The notes beneath the pieces were generated by a model, which saw only the letters and a list, made by a program, of their open reading frames with translations, searched no databases and was not told the DNA's origin. Of a stretch of 64,000 nt of DNA, positions 53,456 through 63,786 are shown piece after piece; positions within the stretch are counted from its first letter, which is position 1; every line of letters starts with the position of its first letter. The DNA comes from an uncultured Acetatifactor sp. Its GTDB lineage: Bacteria; Bacillota; Clostridia; Lachnospirales; Lachnospiraceae. Position numbers and translations under genes: made by a program. The DNA lies in contig CAKSAN010000009.1 of assembly GCA_934436435.1 (NCBI GenBank), forward strand, positions 1-64,000, given 5' to 3'.

Positions 53456-54571
53456 TTACAGTACTTCCTCACTTTTTCTTAAAGCCGAAGCAATAACCGC
53501 ATCCATATCATAGTAGCGGTATTCCGCCAGTCTTCCGCCGAAGATCACATTCTTTTCCGTATCTGCCAGCTTCTTATACTCTGCATACAGCGCTCCGTTC
53601 TTTTCGTCGTTGACCGGATAGTAAGGTTCATCTCCCGGTTTCCATTCGGAACTGTACTCTCTGCTGATAACAGTTTTCGGTAACTCCTGCCCCTGTTCAT
53701 CCTTGCCGAACTCGAACCATTTGTGTTCGATGATCCGGGTCCAGGGAGTCTCACGGTCCGTATAGTTCACCGCTGCATTGCCCTGGAAGTTCGGAATGTC
53801 CAGCACCTCTGTCTCGAACCTTACGGAACGGTATTCCAGCGCCCCCAGAGAATATCCGAAATACGCATCAATGGGGCCGGTATAGACGATTTTTTCCGCC
53901 AGTTTGTCCAGTTCCTCTTTCTGTTCCAGATAGTCCGTATTCAGGCGCACTTCAATGCCATCCAGCAGATGTTCCACCAGTTTCGTATAACCGCCCATGG
54001 GAATGCCCTGATACAGGGCATTAAAATAATTATTGTCAAAAGTCAGGCGTACCGGCAGACGCTTGATAATAAAAGCCGGAAGATCCTTGCAGTCACGTCC
54101 CCACTGTTTTTCGGTATAGCCCTTTACCAGTTTTTCAAAAATATCCCTGCCTACCAGAGAGATGGCCTGCTCCTCCAGATTCTTCGGTTCCGTGATCCCT
54201 GCAGCTCTGCGCTGCTCTTCGATCCTGGCCGCCGCCTCTTCGGGAGTCACCACACCCCACATTTTATTAAAGGTATACATGTTAAAGGGCAGTGAATACA
54301 GTTCCCCGTGGTAATTGGCCACCGGGGAATTGGTAAACCTGTTAAACTCAGCAAATCTCGTAATATATTTCCATACCTTGGTATCATTCGTATGAAAAAT
54401 GTGTGCGCCATACTTGTGAACGTGAATTCCTTCCACGGTTTCCGTATAGATATTGCCCGCCACATTGGGGCGCTTATCGATCACCAGAACTTTTTTTCCT
54501 CTGTCAGCCGCTTCCCTTGCGAACACCGCTCCGTACAATCCGGAACCGACGACCAGATAGTCGTATTTCAT
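53456..54571 (-). CDS. glf: UDP-galactopyranose mutase
   Basis: A 371-residue flavoenzyme beginning YDYLVVGSGLYGAVFAREA, a GxGxxG FAD site. VHKYGAHIFHTNDTKVW and YTEKQWGRDC are Glf hallmarks. It isomerises UDP-galactopyranose to UDP-galactofuranose for cell-surface polysaccharide. No glycosyltransferase genes flank it, so the polysaccharide locus must be elsewhere. Confidence 0.96.
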   Translation of the reverse strand: MKYDYLVVGSGLYGAVFAREAADRGKKVLVIDKRPNVAGNIYTETVEGIHVHKYGAHIFHTNDTKVWKYITRFAEFNRFTNSPVANYHGELYSLPFNMYTFNKMWGVVTPEEAAARIEEQRRAAGITEPKNLEEQAISLVGRDIFEKLVKGYTEKQWGRDCKDLPAFIIKRLPVRLTFDNNYFNALYQGIPMGGYTKLVEHLLDGIEVRLNTDYLEQKEELDKLAEKIVYTGPIDAYFGYSLGALEYRSVRFETEVLDIPNFQGNAAVNYTDRETPWTRIIEHKWFEFGKDEQGQELPKTVISREYSSEWKPGDEPYYPVNDEKNGALYAEYKKLADTEKNVIFGGRLAEYRYYDMDAVIASALRKSEEVL

Positions 54572-54617
54572 AATTTCAACTGTTTCCTTTCCTGTTGGTA
54601 TTTCTGCCAGTACTGTA

Positions 54618-56171
54618 TTACCTCTGCTTCTGCACCGAAGCCCTACGTCCGAAGAAATATTTCAGAACGACCAGGGTCGCCAAAGTCAGCACAAGACCGA
54701 TCACCAGACAGATCACCGCATTCTGTACAAAGCCGGCAATAATGTAGGTCACAAAAGAGATTGCCGCAACGGTAAATACATAAGGCATCTGTGTGGACAC
54801 ATGGTTGATATGATTACACTGTGCTCCGGCGGAAGCCATAATGGTCGTATCGGAAATCGGGGAACAATGATCACCCATAACAGCACCTGCCAGACATGCG
54901 GAGACACCGATGATGATCAGATGCTCAGCTCCGGGAAGCACAAGTCCGGTAACCGGATCGGTAAATACGCCGGTGACGATAGGGATCAGAATACCGAAGG
55001 TTCCCCAGCTGGTACCGGAGGCAAAAGCCAGGAAACATGCTACCAGGAAGATGATGGCCGGAAGCATATTGGTCAGTCCGCTGGAGGCGCCCTGCATCAG
55101 ATCTGCCACATAGACATCCGCTCCCAGCAGACCGGTCATGGTCTTCAGGGTAACGGCAAAGGTCAGGATCAGCATGGCGGGAACCATGGCAATAAAGCCC
55201 TGGGTCAGACAGTTCATGGCCTCCTTGAAGGAAACCAGTCTTCTGCCCATATAATATACAATGGCAAACAACAGCGCGATCAATGATCCCCAGGGAAGCC
55301 CCACGGAAGCGTCCGTTGCACTGAAAGCATCAACGAATCCCACACCATTAAAGAATCCACCGACATAGATCATACCCAGAACACAGCAGATGATCAGTAC
55401 CGCTACCGGGATTAACAGATCATATACTTTTCCCCGGGAAGATCCCTTCGGTGCATTGTCTGCATTCGCCACACGTTCTCCCTCGGTGAACAGGTCACCT
55501 TTTTCCATGGCATTACGCTCATGCTTACGCATGGGACCGTAATCGAAGCCCAGCAGCGCCATACCGATGACAAAGGCGATGGTCAGCAGAGAATAATAAT
55601 TATAGGGGATCGCTCTTACAAATAGTTCGATACCGGAATAGACACCTTCATCCACCATACCGGATACCGCTGCCGCCCAGGAGGAGATCGGCGCGATCAT
55701 ACAGATGGGCGCTGCCGTAGCATCAATGATATATGCCAGCTTTGCACGGGAGATCTTGTGACCGTCTGTGACCGGCATCATAACAGAGCCTACGGTCAGG
55801 CAGTTGAAATAATCATCCACGAAGATCAGCACGCCTAACAGGAAAGTGGCAAGCAGTGCACCTGCTCTGGTCTTTACATGCTTTTTCGCCCATTCGCCGA
55901 AGGCTGCGGAGCCTCCTGCCTTATTCATCAGTGCCACCATGGTTCCCAGCAGGATCAGGAACATGAAAATACCGATATTCCATGCATCTGCAACAGAATT
56001 GATAAATCCTTCATTAATAACAGTATCCAGCGTTGCAATGGGAGAAAATCCGGTATAGATCAGCGCTCCCGTAACAATACCGATAAACAGTGATGAATAT
56101 ACCTCTTTTGTGATCAGTGCCAGTACAATTGCCACCACAGGAGGCAGCAATGCCCAAATTGTTCCGTACAT
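54618..56171 (-). CDS. NhaC-family Na+/H+ antiporter-like transporter
   Basis: A 517-residue integral membrane protein with about eleven to twelve hydrophobic helices, for example WALLPPVVAIVLALIT and ILTFAVTLKTMTGLLG, and conserved charged intramembrane regions such as LIFVDDYFNCLTVGSVM and SGTSWGTFGILIPI. The VMGDHCSPISDTTIMAS motif is typical of NhaC and related amino acid antiporters. It may exchange sodium for protons or an amino acid or malate/lactate type substrate. It is monocistronic with a strong promoter. Confidence 0.88.
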   Translation of the reverse strand: MYGTIWALLPPVVAIVLALITKEVYSSLFIGIVTGALIYTGFSPIATLDTVINEGFINSVADAWNIGIFMFLILLGTMVALMNKAGGSAAFGEWAKKHVKTRAGALLATFLLGVLIFVDDYFNCLTVGSVMMPVTDGHKISRAKLAYIIDATAAPICMIAPISSWAAAVSGMVDEGVYSGIELFVRAIPYNYYSLLTIAFVIGMALLGFDYGPMRKHERNAMEKGDLFTEGERVANADNAPKGSSRGKVYDLLIPVAVLIICCVLGMIYVGGFFNGVGFVDAFSATDASVGLPWGSLIALLFAIVYYMGRRLVSFKEAMNCLTQGFIAMVPAMLILTFAVTLKTMTGLLGADVYVADLMQGASSGLTNMLPAIIFLVACFLAFASGTSWGTFGILIPIVTGVFTDPVTGLVLPGAEHLIIIGVSACLAGAVMGDHCSPISDTTIMASAGAQCNHINHVSTQMPYVFTVAAISFVTYIIAGFVQNAVICLVIGLVLTLATLVVLKYFFGRRASVQKQR

Positions 56172-56221
56172 AATTTTACCCTCTCTTGTAGTTTTTTCGC
56201 AGTTTTTTCACTACATCTCTA

Positions 56222-56250
56222 ACTTTAGGGCAAACCCTTAAGGGTGTCAA
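56222..56250 (-). promoter_or_regulatory. Promoter of the NhaC-family gene
   Basis: Minus-strand consensus -35 TTGACA (56245-56250), a 17-base spacer that is itself partly palindromic (CCCTTAAGGG) and -10 TAAAGT (56222-56227). The palindrome in the spacer could be an operator. Confidence 0.7.
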
Positions 56251-56330
56251 TATAATTTTCCAAATTAACGCTTTAGCATAGCAGTTTGTATGTGCTTTTC
56301 TTCTTTTTCGCTTTAAATCGCTAAATTCTC

Positions 56331-56358
56331 TTGCATCCTTGGGCGATCTGGGCTATAA
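56331..56358 (+). promoter_or_regulatory. Promoter of the DAHP synthase gene
   Basis: -35 TTGCAT (56331-56336), a 16-base spacer and perfect -10 TATAAT (56353-56358). Transcription would start near 56365, so an in-frame ATG at 56365 lies too early to be the start codon. Confidence 0.7.
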
Positions 56359-56409
56359 TGGGCAATGACATTTAGCAGAAAGGACGTGCCCTGCGCACGA
56401 TGGAATACC

Positions 56410-57438
56410 ATGAGTTTCGAATTCATTACAAAACTTCCCACGCCTGCGGAGATCCGCAAGGAACTGCCCCTTCCGGCAGAATTAGCCAAGATCAAAGAAG
56501 AAAGAGACGCGGAGATCCGTGATGTTCTCACCGGCAAAAGCAATAAGTTTCTGGTAATCATAGGACCCTGTTCCGCCGACAACGAAGATTCCGTATGTGA
56601 TTACGTCAATCGTCTGGCGAAAGTCAATGAAAAGGTAAAGGACAAGCTGATTCTGGTTCCCAGAATCTATACCAATAAGCCCCGTACCACCGGAGAAGGC
56701 TACAAGGGCATCACCAGCCAGCCCGATCCCGAAAAGAAGCCGGATTTCCTGGCCGGACTGATGGCCATGCGTAAGATGCATATTCGCGCCATCAAAGAGA
56801 CCGGCCTGACCGCCGCAGATGAAATGTTATACCCGGAAAACTGGGGTTATGTATCCGATATCCTCTCCTATGTGGCCATCGGTGCCCGTTCCGTAGAGGA
56901 TCAGCAGCATCGTCTGACCGTCAGCGGTTTTGATGTGGCTGCCGGTATGAAGAACCCTACCAGCGGAGACTTCTCCGTAATGCTGAACTCCGTATATGCT
57001 GCACAGCATCCCCATTCCTTCATTTATACCGGATGGGAAGTGAATACCCACGGCAACGATCTGGCCCACACCGTACTGCGCGGTGCCACCAACAAGCACG
57101 GTGCCAACATTCCCAACTACCATTACGAGGATCTGATCCGCCTGTGGGATATGTACGGCAAGATGGATCTGAAGAATCCCGCCTGTGTCATTGATGCGAA
57201 CCACTCCAACTCCAACAAGCAGTTCAAGGAGCAGATCCGTATTACCAAGGAAATTATGCACAGCCGTAAGCTCAGTCCCGATCTGCACAAGCTGGTCAAG
57301 GGTGTCATGATCGAGAGTTACATCGAGGAAGGCAACCAGAAAGTAGGTGCCGGCTGCTATGGCAAGTCCATCACCGATCCCTGTCTGGGCTGGGAGGACA
57401 GCGAACGTCTGATCTACGATATTGCCGAATACGAATAA
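56410..57438 (+). CDS. aroF: 3-deoxy-7-phosphoheptulonate (DAHP) synthase, class I
   Basis: About 342 residues. It condenses phosphoenolpyruvate and erythrose 4-phosphate at the entry of aromatic amino acid synthesis. Motifs: LVIIGPCSADNEDSVCDYV, PRIYTNKPRTTGEGYKG and GVMIESYIEEGNQ, as in AroF/AroG/AroH. The start is placed at the ATG at 56410 (MSFEFITKLPT), after the predicted transcription start. The AGAAAGGAC ribosome site is about 24 bases upstream; a GTGCCCTGCGCAC hairpin between them may bring it closer. The feedback type (Phe, Tyr or Trp) is not evident. Confidence 0.93.
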   Translation: MSFEFITKLPTPAEIRKELPLPAELAKIKEERDAEIRDVLTGKSNKFLVIIGPCSADNEDSVCDYVNRLAKVNEKVKDKLILVPRIYTNKPRTTGEGYKGITSQPDPEKKPDFLAGLMAMRKMHIRAIKETGLTAADEMLYPENWGYVSDILSYVAIGARSVEDQQHRLTVSGFDVAAGMKNPTSGDFSVMLNSVYAAQHPHSFIYTGWEVNTHGNDLAHTVLRGATNKHGANIPNYHYEDLIRLWDMYGKMDLKNPACVIDANHSNSNKQFKEQIRITKEIMHSRKLSPDLHKLVKGVMIESYIEEGNQKVGAGCYGKSITDPCLGWEDSERLIYDIAEYE

Positions 57439-57451
57439 GGCGGAGCCTTTC

Positions 57452-58051
57452 TTAGAAAAATTGCAGGAATCCTTTTAATAACACAGGATTCACGAAACAT
57501 TCCAATAAGCATCCGAAGATCAGCGCCATCAAAATGAGCGCCAGTTTTCCCAATCTGCCGGGCAGGGACTTTTTCCCCTGCCCGGTTATGTTATGGTAAA
57601 AATAAATACTCCGGTGCAGATCCTCGCACCATCTGAGTAACAGGATCATGGCCGGCACATAACACAGATAATGAGGAAAGACACTCACAATACCAAGCAA
57701 AATCCCCTTGATTCCATACCGGAAGACCGCCGTGCTTAGAAAAAAGCCAACGGAGAATCCGTATTTTACGGTGATTCCTCCGCAGAAGATCCATCCCAGA
57801 TAGGTCGTTGCCATAATAATGAGCACCAGAAAATTCCGGCATCTTTTGCACAGCACATACCAGAACAGGATACTGCTGTCCACGGTCATATATTTCATGT
57901 GATACAGAGTATCCTCATCCAGCATTCCCATATTCCGATCCAGGAATCCCCTTCCGAAATATACCGCAAACAATCCCAACACAAATCCCGTCAAAAATAA
58001 AAAGCGTAGCGGAAGTTTTCCCGCCGGCAGTATGGATCTGTCCCATTTCAT
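57452..58051 (-). CDS. spoIIM: Stage II sporulation protein M family membrane protein
   Basis: A 199-residue protein with about five membrane spans, including FLTGFVLGLFAVYFG, FLVLIIMATTYLGWIF and GILLGIVSVFPHYLCYVP. The pattern matches SpoIIM (DUF95), a member of the engulfment DMP complex of endospore formers. The start at 58051 follows GGAGAGAC. It faces the convergent DAHP synthase gene. Presence is evidence for a sporulation-capable lineage, though some non-sporulating Lachnospiraceae keep it. Confidence 0.75.
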   Translation of the reverse strand: MKWDRSILPAGKLPLRFLFLTGFVLGLFAVYFGRGFLDRNMGMLDEDTLYHMKYMTVDSSILFWYVLCKRCRNFLVLIIMATTYLGWIFCGGITVKYGFSVGFFLSTAVFRYGIKGILLGIVSVFPHYLCYVPAMILLLRWCEDLHRSIYFYHNITGQGKKSLPGRLGKLALILMALIFGCLLECFVNPVLLKGFLQFF

Positions 58052-58134
58052 ATATTTTGTCTCTCCGTCAGGCGTTGTTAGTAATATATGCGGACAACAT
58101 GGGAAAACATGCTTTCTCTTTCGGGTCACATCAA

Positions 58135-58182
58135 AAAAGCCCTGTCAGACAGGGGAACAACTCCCTGCCGGACGGGGCTTTT
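58135..58182 (-). terminator. Terminator after the Nudix gene
   Basis: AAAAGCCCTGTCAGACAGGG pairs with CCCTGCCGGACGGGGCTTTT (three changes) around a short loop, 15 bases after the Nudix stop. Confidence 0.85.
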
Positions 58183-58196
58183 AAATGCGACCCAAA

Positions 58197-58739
58197 CTAT
58201 TGATTCAGGTATTTGGATGCATAGGTCAGAATGCCGCAGATCGTCTTAGCGTCCTGGATCTTGCAGTCGTAGATCATCTGCTTTAATTCCTCTACGGAAT
58301 AGGCCTCTACATTGATGAATTCATCTTCATCCAGATGCTGGCTTCCTCTGTCCTTCAGGCCTCTTGCCAGATAAATGTCGATCTTCTCATTGCAGAAAGC
58401 CACCGTGGTATAGATCGAGGTCAGCAGTTCCACATGATCGGTATGATAGCCGGTCTCTTCCTGCAATTCCCGCATGGCTGCCTGATCCGTGGGCTCTTCT
58501 CTTCCATTCAGTCCGCCTGCTGGAATCTCCAGCGTCTCACGCTCCAGAGCATTTCGGTACTGGCGCACCATCAGAAGCTTGCCGTCTTCTCTCACAGCCA
58601 CCACCGCTGCCGCACCCTTGTGGTCGATCAGATCCCATTTTGCAATATTGCCGTTGGGAATCTGCATGGTATCCTGATAATAGTCGATAATGGCACCCTT
58701 CGCTACCAGATCACGGCTGATACGCTTGAATTTTTCCAT
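58197..58739 (-). CDS. Nudix hydrolase, ADP-ribose pyrophosphatase-like
   Basis: A 180-residue protein with a complete Nudix box GREEPTDQAAMRELQEETGY, preceded by the AGGLN element typical of ADP-ribose pyrophosphatases (NudF). It would hydrolyse ADP-ribose or similar nucleoside diphosphate sugars to AMP and a phosphate ester. It lies 33 bases after the aminotransferase gene and closes that transcript. Confidence 0.9.
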   Translation of the reverse strand: MEKFKRISRDLVAKGAIIDYYQDTMQIPNGNIAKWDLIDHKGAAAVVAVREDGKLLMVRQYRNALERETLEIPAGGLNGREEPTDQAAMRELQEETGYHTDHVELLTSIYTTVAFCNEKIDIYLARGLKDRGSQHLDEDEFINVEAYSVEELKQMIYDCKIQDAKTICGILTYASKYLNQ

Positions 58740-58772
58740 GGCTTATCGTCCCTTCTCCTCCAAATCGAGTAC

Positions 58773-60059
58773 TTACTTGCTCTCCAATAATTTATCTACG
58801 CTTACCATCTTGACGCACAACACGAACAGATCCGTAGCCATAGCCATCTCTTCCGGTGTCGGGAAAGAAGGTGCAATACGGATATTGGAATCCTTCGGAT
58901 CCTTTTTATAGGGGAAAGTCGCGCCTGCTCCGGTCAGGGTCACACCTGCTTCCTTACATTTTGCCACGATAGCCTTGGCACAGCCCTCCATGGCATCAAA
59001 GGAGATAAAATATCCACCGTTGGGTCTGGTCCAGCTGCCGATACCAAGGCCTCCCAGTTCGTCCTCCAGTACCTGTAGTACTGCCTCGAACTTCGGGCGC
59101 ATGATAGCTGCATGCTTTCTCATATGTTCACGTACCCCGTTAATATCCTTAAAATAGCGTACATGGCGTAACTGGTTGATCTTATCATAGCCGATGGTCT
59201 GGATGGTCATGGACTTCCGCATATCATCCAGATTTGCCTTGGAGGAGGCAATAGCCGCAATACCTGCTCCCGCAAAGGTCACCTTGGAGGTAGAGCAGAA
59301 CTCGAATACCATATCCGGATGTCCTGCTTTCTCACACTCGGAAAGGATCTCCAGCAGCTGATCCTGTCTGTCATCGTATAAATGGTGGATGGCATAAGCA
59401 TTATCCCAGAAAATACGAAAATCCGGCGCAGCAGGCTGCAAAGCGGCGAAACGTCTTACGGTCTCATCGGAATAAGAATATCCCTGAGGGTTGGAGTATT
59501 TCGGTACGCACCAGATACCCTTGATGGCGGGGTCCTCGGACACCAGCTTCTCTACCAGATCCATATCCGGTCCTTCCGGTGTCATAGGCACGTTGATCAT
59601 TTCAATTCCGAAATGCTCTGTAATACCAAAATGTCTGTCATAGCCGGGTACCGGGCATAGGAACTTTACATGATCCAGCTTGCCCCAGGGGGTATTGCCT
59701 AGGAATCCGTGGGTCATAGCCCGGGATACGGTATCATACATAATGGTCAGGCTGGCATTGCCGCAGACAATCACATTCTCCGGCTTCACTTCCAGAATGT
59801 CAGCAATCAGTTTCTTCGCCTCGGGAATACCGTCCAGACCGCCGTAATTTCGAACATCCATTCCATCCTCAGCTTTCATAGCGCTCTGAGAATTTACAAC
59901 ATCGAGATAATCCATCGTCATATCCAGCTGACTGACTGCCGGTTTTCCTCTGGACATATCCAGTTTCAGGCCCTTGCCTTTTGCATCTTCATACGCAGCA
60001 TTAAGTTCCGCCTTCAATGTTAAAAGTTCTTCCTTGGTTAATTCCTGATATGCTTTCAT
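58773..60059 (-). CDS. Class I aminotransferase (aspartate-aminotransferase-like PLP enzyme)
   Basis: About 428 residues from the ATG at 60059 (MKAYQELTKEELLTLKAEL). The PLP lysine lies in EFCSTSKVTFAGAG, the Asp contact in RIFWDNAYAIHHLYDD and the CGNASLTIMYD region binds phosphate. It fits the PF12897-type aspartate aminotransferases common in Clostridia. Its partner reaction probably involves aspartate or another amino acid and 2-oxoglutarate. The Nudix gene follows. Confidence 0.88.
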   Translation of the reverse strand: MKAYQELTKEELLTLKAELNAAYEDAKGKGLKLDMSRGKPAVSQLDMTMDYLDVVNSQSAMKAEDGMDVRNYGGLDGIPEAKKLIADILEVKPENVIVCGNASLTIMYDTVSRAMTHGFLGNTPWGKLDHVKFLCPVPGYDRHFGITEHFGIEMINVPMTPEGPDMDLVEKLVSEDPAIKGIWCVPKYSNPQGYSYSDETVRRFAALQPAAPDFRIFWDNAYAIHHLYDDRQDQLLEILSECEKAGHPDMVFEFCSTSKVTFAGAGIAAIASSKANLDDMRKSMTIQTIGYDKINQLRHVRYFKDINGVREHMRKHAAIMRPKFEAVLQVLEDELGGLGIGSWTRPNGGYFISFDAMEGCAKAIVAKCKEAGVTLTGAGATFPYKKDPKDSNIRIAPSFPTPEEMAMATDLFVLCVKMVSVDKLLESK

Positions 60060-60205
60060 TTCGTACCATACCTTTCTCGTCTTTTCCCACGGGGGAATAC
60101 GCTTTCTTCTGTGGATGTTGGATAATGGTATACAATCATACACTCCGAATATCATACTATAAGAAAGTTCTTTGTACAATACCCTTTTTCGAAAATTTTA
60201 TCAAA

Positions 60206-60240
60206 AAAAGCTGCTGTGCTTTAATGGCACAACAGCTTTT
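60206..60240 (-). terminator. Terminator after rny
   Basis: AAAAGCTGCTGTGC pairs with GCACAACAGCTTTT with one G-U change and a small loop. On the minus strand seven T residues follow, 38 bases after the rny stop. Confidence 0.85.
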
Positions 60241-60277
60241 CTTACTTCGTATGAAATTGTCATTTCTGACTGGTCAG

Positions 60278-61843
60278 TTATTTGGCGTAATCAATTACGC
60301 GGCTCTCACGGATCACATTTACCTTGATCTGTCCGGGATATTCCAATTCAGCTTCGATCTGCTTGGAAATATCTCTTGCCAACAGTACCATATCGGCATC
60401 TGAGATCTGCTCAGGCACTACCATAACACGAACTTCACGACCTGCCTGAATAGCAAAAGATTTATCTACACCTTTGAAATTGTTTGTGATATCTTCTAAC
60501 TGTCTTAATCTGCTAGTATAGGTTTCCAGTGTTTCCCTTCTAGCTCCCGGTCTTGCAGCGGATATTGTATCAGCAGCTTGTACAATACATGCAATCAGGG
60601 AAGTAGGCTCTACATCGCCATGGTGAGATTCCACGGCGTTGATGACCGTAGCGTTCTCTTTATATTTCCGACACAATTCAGCACCCAATTGAATATGGGA
60701 GCCTTCCATTTCGTGGTCCACTGCCTTACCAATGTCATGCAGCAGTCCCGCTCTCTTGGCAAGTCTCACATCCAGTCCCAACTCCGCTGCCAGAAGACCT
60801 GACAACTGTGCAACCTCGATGGAATGCTTCAATGCGTTCTGACCATAGCTGGTACGGAATTTCATCTTGCCGAGCAATCTTACCAGTTCAGGGTGGATGC
60901 CATGTACACCAACCTCCAGGGTTGCGGCTTCTCCCTCCTCCTTGATCATTACTTCGACTTCTTTCTGCGCCTTCTCTACCATCTCTTCGATTCTGGCCGG
61001 ATGGATACGTCCGTCCACGATCAGCTTCTCCAGCGCAATTCTCGCTACTTCACGGCGAATCGGATCAAATCCGGACAGGATTACTGCTTCCGGTGTATCA
61101 TCAATGATCAGGTCTACACCCGTCATGGTCTCAAGGGTACGGATATTACGTCCCTCACGCCCAATGATACGTCCCTTCATTTCGTCATTCGGTAACTGTA
61201 CAACGGAAATTGTAGTCTCAGAGACATGGTCTGCTGCACATCTCTGTATAGCGTTAACCACATATTCCTTTGCCTTTTTGTCTGCTTCTTCTTTGGCCCG
61301 ACTCTCCATTTCCTTGATCATCACGGCCGATTCATGTTTCACTTCATCTTCAACAATTTTCAATAAGTAGTCTTTTGCTTGTTCAGAGGTTAATCCGGAA
61401 ATTCGTTCCAGTTCCTGCACACGCTGCTCATTCAGCTTGGAGACTTCATCCTTCATGCGATTGAGGGTTTCTTCTCTGGCCGCCAAACTTGCCTCGCGCT
61501 TCTCGATGGCATCTGCTTTCTTATCGATGTTCTCTTCCTTCTGCTGAACTCTGCGCTCATACCGCTGAGCTTCCGCTCTGCGTTCCTTGATCTCTTTGTC
61601 CAGTTCATTCTTGGTACGAATGGACTCTTCCTTGACTTCCAGGAGTGATTCGCGCTTTTTGTTCTCTGCGGTCTTCAGGGCTTCATCGATAATCTCTCTT
61701 GCTTTCTCCTCTGCATTGCCGATCGTTCCCTCCGCATTCTTCTTCAGACGGGAAGTAGTGATCTTGGCTGTAACCAGTGCGGTTACTGCAATGGCAACAA
61801 GTGCAACAGAAACCACTAATACTATTACAATATTAGTGTCCAC
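60278..61843 (-). CDS. rny: Ribonuclease Y
   Basis: A 521-residue membrane-anchored endoribonuclease that starts bulk mRNA decay in Firmicutes. Order: N-terminal span ([19 protein letters not shown]), a long coiled coil to about 200, a KH domain with [14 protein letters not shown], and an HD domain with [17 protein letters not shown]. All parts look intact. It follows recX by 234 bases with no obvious gene between, in a recA-recX-rny order seen in many Clostridia. Confidence 0.96.
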   Translation of the reverse strand: MDTNIVIVLVVSVALVAIAVTALVTAKITTSRLKKNAEGTIGNAEEKAREIIDEALKTAENKKRESLLEVKEESIRTKNELDKEIKERRAEAQRYERRVQQKEENIDKKADAIEKREASLAAREETLNRMKDEVSKLNEQRVQELERISGLTSEQAKDYLLKIVEDEVKHESAVMIKEMESRAKEEADKKAKEYVVNAIQRCAADHVSETTISVVQLPNDEMKGRIIGREGRNIRTLETMTGVDLIIDDTPEAVILSGFDPIRREVARIALEKLIVDGRIHPARIEEMVEKAQKEVEVMIKEEGEAATLEVGVHGIHPELVRLLGKMKFRTSYGQNALKHSIEVAQLSGLLAAELGLDVRLAKRAGLLHDIGKAVDHEMEGSHIQLGAELCRKYKENATVINAVESHHGDVEPTSLIACIVQAADTISAARPGARRETLETYTSRLRQLEDITNNFKGVDKSFAIQAGREVRVMVVPEQISDADMVLLARDISKQIEAELEYPGQIKVNVIRESRVIDYAK

Positions 61844-62077
61844 TACAGGAGCACCTCCTTATGAAATTTTCATTGTACATTTTGCTCGGATAATACAAAT
61901 TATCGTTCATAATAGAATGCAATTTATGTACATTCTAACAAGCAATTCACAACAGTATTAGTGTAAACTGAAATTCCACCCCTGTCAAGTACAAGTCGCA
62001 ATTACTCCAAAAATAGTTCCCATATTAAAAAAATCTTTGTGCATAATTTCTTGCCATTGCCGTACAATTCCCCATCC

Positions 62078-62707
62078 TTAGAAATCATCGCTGTGCATGC
62101 CACCGATGGCCTTGCGGATGGCTTCCGCAGAGAAGCCTTTTCTTGCCAGAAATGCATAGATTTTCTGCCGTTCTTTCCAGTCTGTCTCTCCCTCCGGATC
62201 ATAGTGTTTCTTACGAAGCAGCTCCCGGATCATGCTCTGTTCGTCCTGCTCGCCGCCGTTCTCCCGCCAGACCTGCCAGGCCTCTTCCATGGTAGCTGCG
62301 GTGATCCCCTTGCCCTGCAGATCCTGTTCAATCCGCCGCCTGCTGCGGCTATCCTCGTGGTAAGTAATATAATCCACGGCATACCGCAGGTCATCTATAT
62401 AATGAAAGCCTGCCACATAGGCAATCGCCTGTTCTATGATCTCAGCCGGATAAAAGCCCTGTTGTAATTTCGTCCGCAGCTGTGACGTGGTATACTCTCT
62501 TCCCTGCAACAGATTCATGGCTCGAAGCTTCGCCCGCTTGGGGAGTACTTCCTGCATAATGGTCCGATAATCCTCCTCCCGGAGTTCTTCACCTTCTTTT
62601 ACATGGTAGAGACGCAATTCGCCTTTGTATAATACAAAGGCGAATTCCTGATCAATATATACTTTGCTTCTCGATTTGGAAAGTTTCGTAACCTGTGTTA
62701 CCAGCAT
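62078..62707 (-). CDS. recX: RecX regulatory protein
   Basis: About 209 residues from the ATG at 62707, four bases after the recA stop. It is a helical, charged protein with RecX three-helix repeats (AFVLYKGELRLYHVKEGEEL, YIDDLRYAVDYITYHE, SRRRIEQDLQGKGI). RecX binds RecA filaments and limits recombination activity. It is co-transcribed with recA and so shares its SOS control. Confidence 0.9.
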   Translation of the reverse strand: MLVTQVTKLSKSRSKVYIDQEFAFVLYKGELRLYHVKEGEELREEDYRTIMQEVLPKRAKLRAMNLLQGREYTTSQLRTKLQQGFYPAEIIEQAIAYVAGFHYIDDLRYAVDYITYHEDSRSRRRIEQDLQGKGITAATMEEAWQVWRENGGEQDEQSMIRELLRKKHYDPEGETDWKERQKIYAFLARKGFSAEAIRKAIGGMHSDDF

Positions 62708-62711
62708 GGAT

Positions 62712-63740
62712 CTACTCTTCCTTCTCTGCTGCGGCAGTGGCATCTGCCTTTAATCCGTAATGCTCTCTGACCTTCTCCGCGATCTCATCACAGATAGCGG
62801 GATTGTCCTTTAAGTACTGCTTGGCATTCTCACGTCCCTGTCCGATCTTGTTCCCCTCGTAGGCATACCAGGCACCGGACTTGGCCACAACGTCACAGCT
62901 GGCCGCCAGATCCAGAATATCTCCTACCATGGAAATACCTTCACCAAACATGATGTCGAACTCCGCTTCCTTGAAGGGAGGTGCAATCTTATTCTTAACG
63001 ACTTTGACACGGGTACGGTTACCAATCACTTCACCGCCCTGCTTCAATGCTTCAATCCTTCTGACATCCAGTCGCACGGAGGAATAGAACTTCAGGGCAC
63101 GTCCGCCGGTGGTGGTCTCCGGGTTGCCGAACATTACGCCTACCTTCTCACGCAGCTGGTTGATGAAGATTACGGTACAGTTGGACTTGCTGATCACGGC
63201 AGTCAGCTTACGCAGTGCCTGGGACATCAGTCGTGCCTGCAAACCTACGTGGCTGTCTCCCATGTCACCGTCGATCTCGGCCTTGGGTACCAGTGCGGCT
63301 ACGGAGTCCACTACGATAATATCAATGGCGCCCGAACGTACCATGGTCTCGGTGATCTCCAGTGCCTGTTCCCCATTGTCCGGCTGGGAAATGTACAGGT
63401 TGTCAATATCAACGCCGATATTCTTCGCATAGACAGGGTCCAGAGCATGCTCCGCATCAATGAATCCGGCAATACCGCCTCTCTTCTGTACCTCTGCGAT
63501 CATATGTAAGGTAACGGTGGTCTTACCACTGGATTCCGGTCCATAGATCTCAATGATTCTTCCCTTGGGAATACCTCCCAGTCCCAATGCTATATCCAAA
63601 CTTAAAGAACCGGTGGGGATGGTCTCCACGTTCATCTGTGCCGTGGGATCTCCCAGCTTCATTACCGCGCCCTTTCCGTACTGCTTCTCGATCTGGCTCA
63701 GTGCCGCATCCAATGCCTTAAGCTTATCGTCTTTTTCCAT
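62712..63740 (-). CDS. recA: Recombinase RecA
   Basis: A 342-residue recombinase from the ATG at 63740 behind AAAAAGGAGATTAAC; the frame's earlier ATG lies inside the promoter region. Walker A is [13 protein letters not shown], Walker [16 protein letters not shown], and loops 1 and 2 are present ([36 protein letters not shown]). It drives homologous recombination and activates LexA self-cleavage. Two SOS boxes control it. Confidence 0.98.
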   Translation of the reverse strand: MEKDDKLKALDAALSQIEKQYGKGAVMKLGDPTAQMNVETIPTGSLSLDIALGLGGIPKGRIIEIYGPESSGKTTVTLHMIAEVQKRGGIAGFIDAEHALDPVYAKNIGVDIDNLYISQPDNGEQALEITETMVRSGAIDIIVVDSVAALVPKAEIDGDMGDSHVGLQARLMSQALRKLTAVISKSNCTVIFINQLREKVGVMFGNPETTTGGRALKFYSSVRLDVRRIEALKQGGEVIGNRTRVKVVKNKIAPPFKEAEFDIMFGEGISMVGDILDLAASCDVVAKSGAWYAYEGNKIGQGRENAKQYLKDNPAICDEIAEKVREHYGLKADATAAAEKEE

Positions 63741-63762
63741 GTTAATCTCCTTTTTGTTCAAG

Positions 63763-63774
63763 GAACAAATGTTC
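63763..63774 (-). promoter_or_regulatory. SOS (LexA) box 1 of recA
   Basis: GAACAAATGTTC matches the Gram-positive LexA consensus GAAC-N4-GTTC perfectly. It lies between the recA -10 and the start codon, where LexA binding would block elongation or initiation. Confidence 0.8.
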
Positions 63775-63786
63775 TGCTTTTTATTT

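Noticed and set aside
56365..56409. Longer N-terminus for DAHP synthase from the ATG at 56365
   Set aside because: The predicted transcription start is at about the same base, so the codon would lack a ribosome site; MSFEFI at 56410 is the better start.
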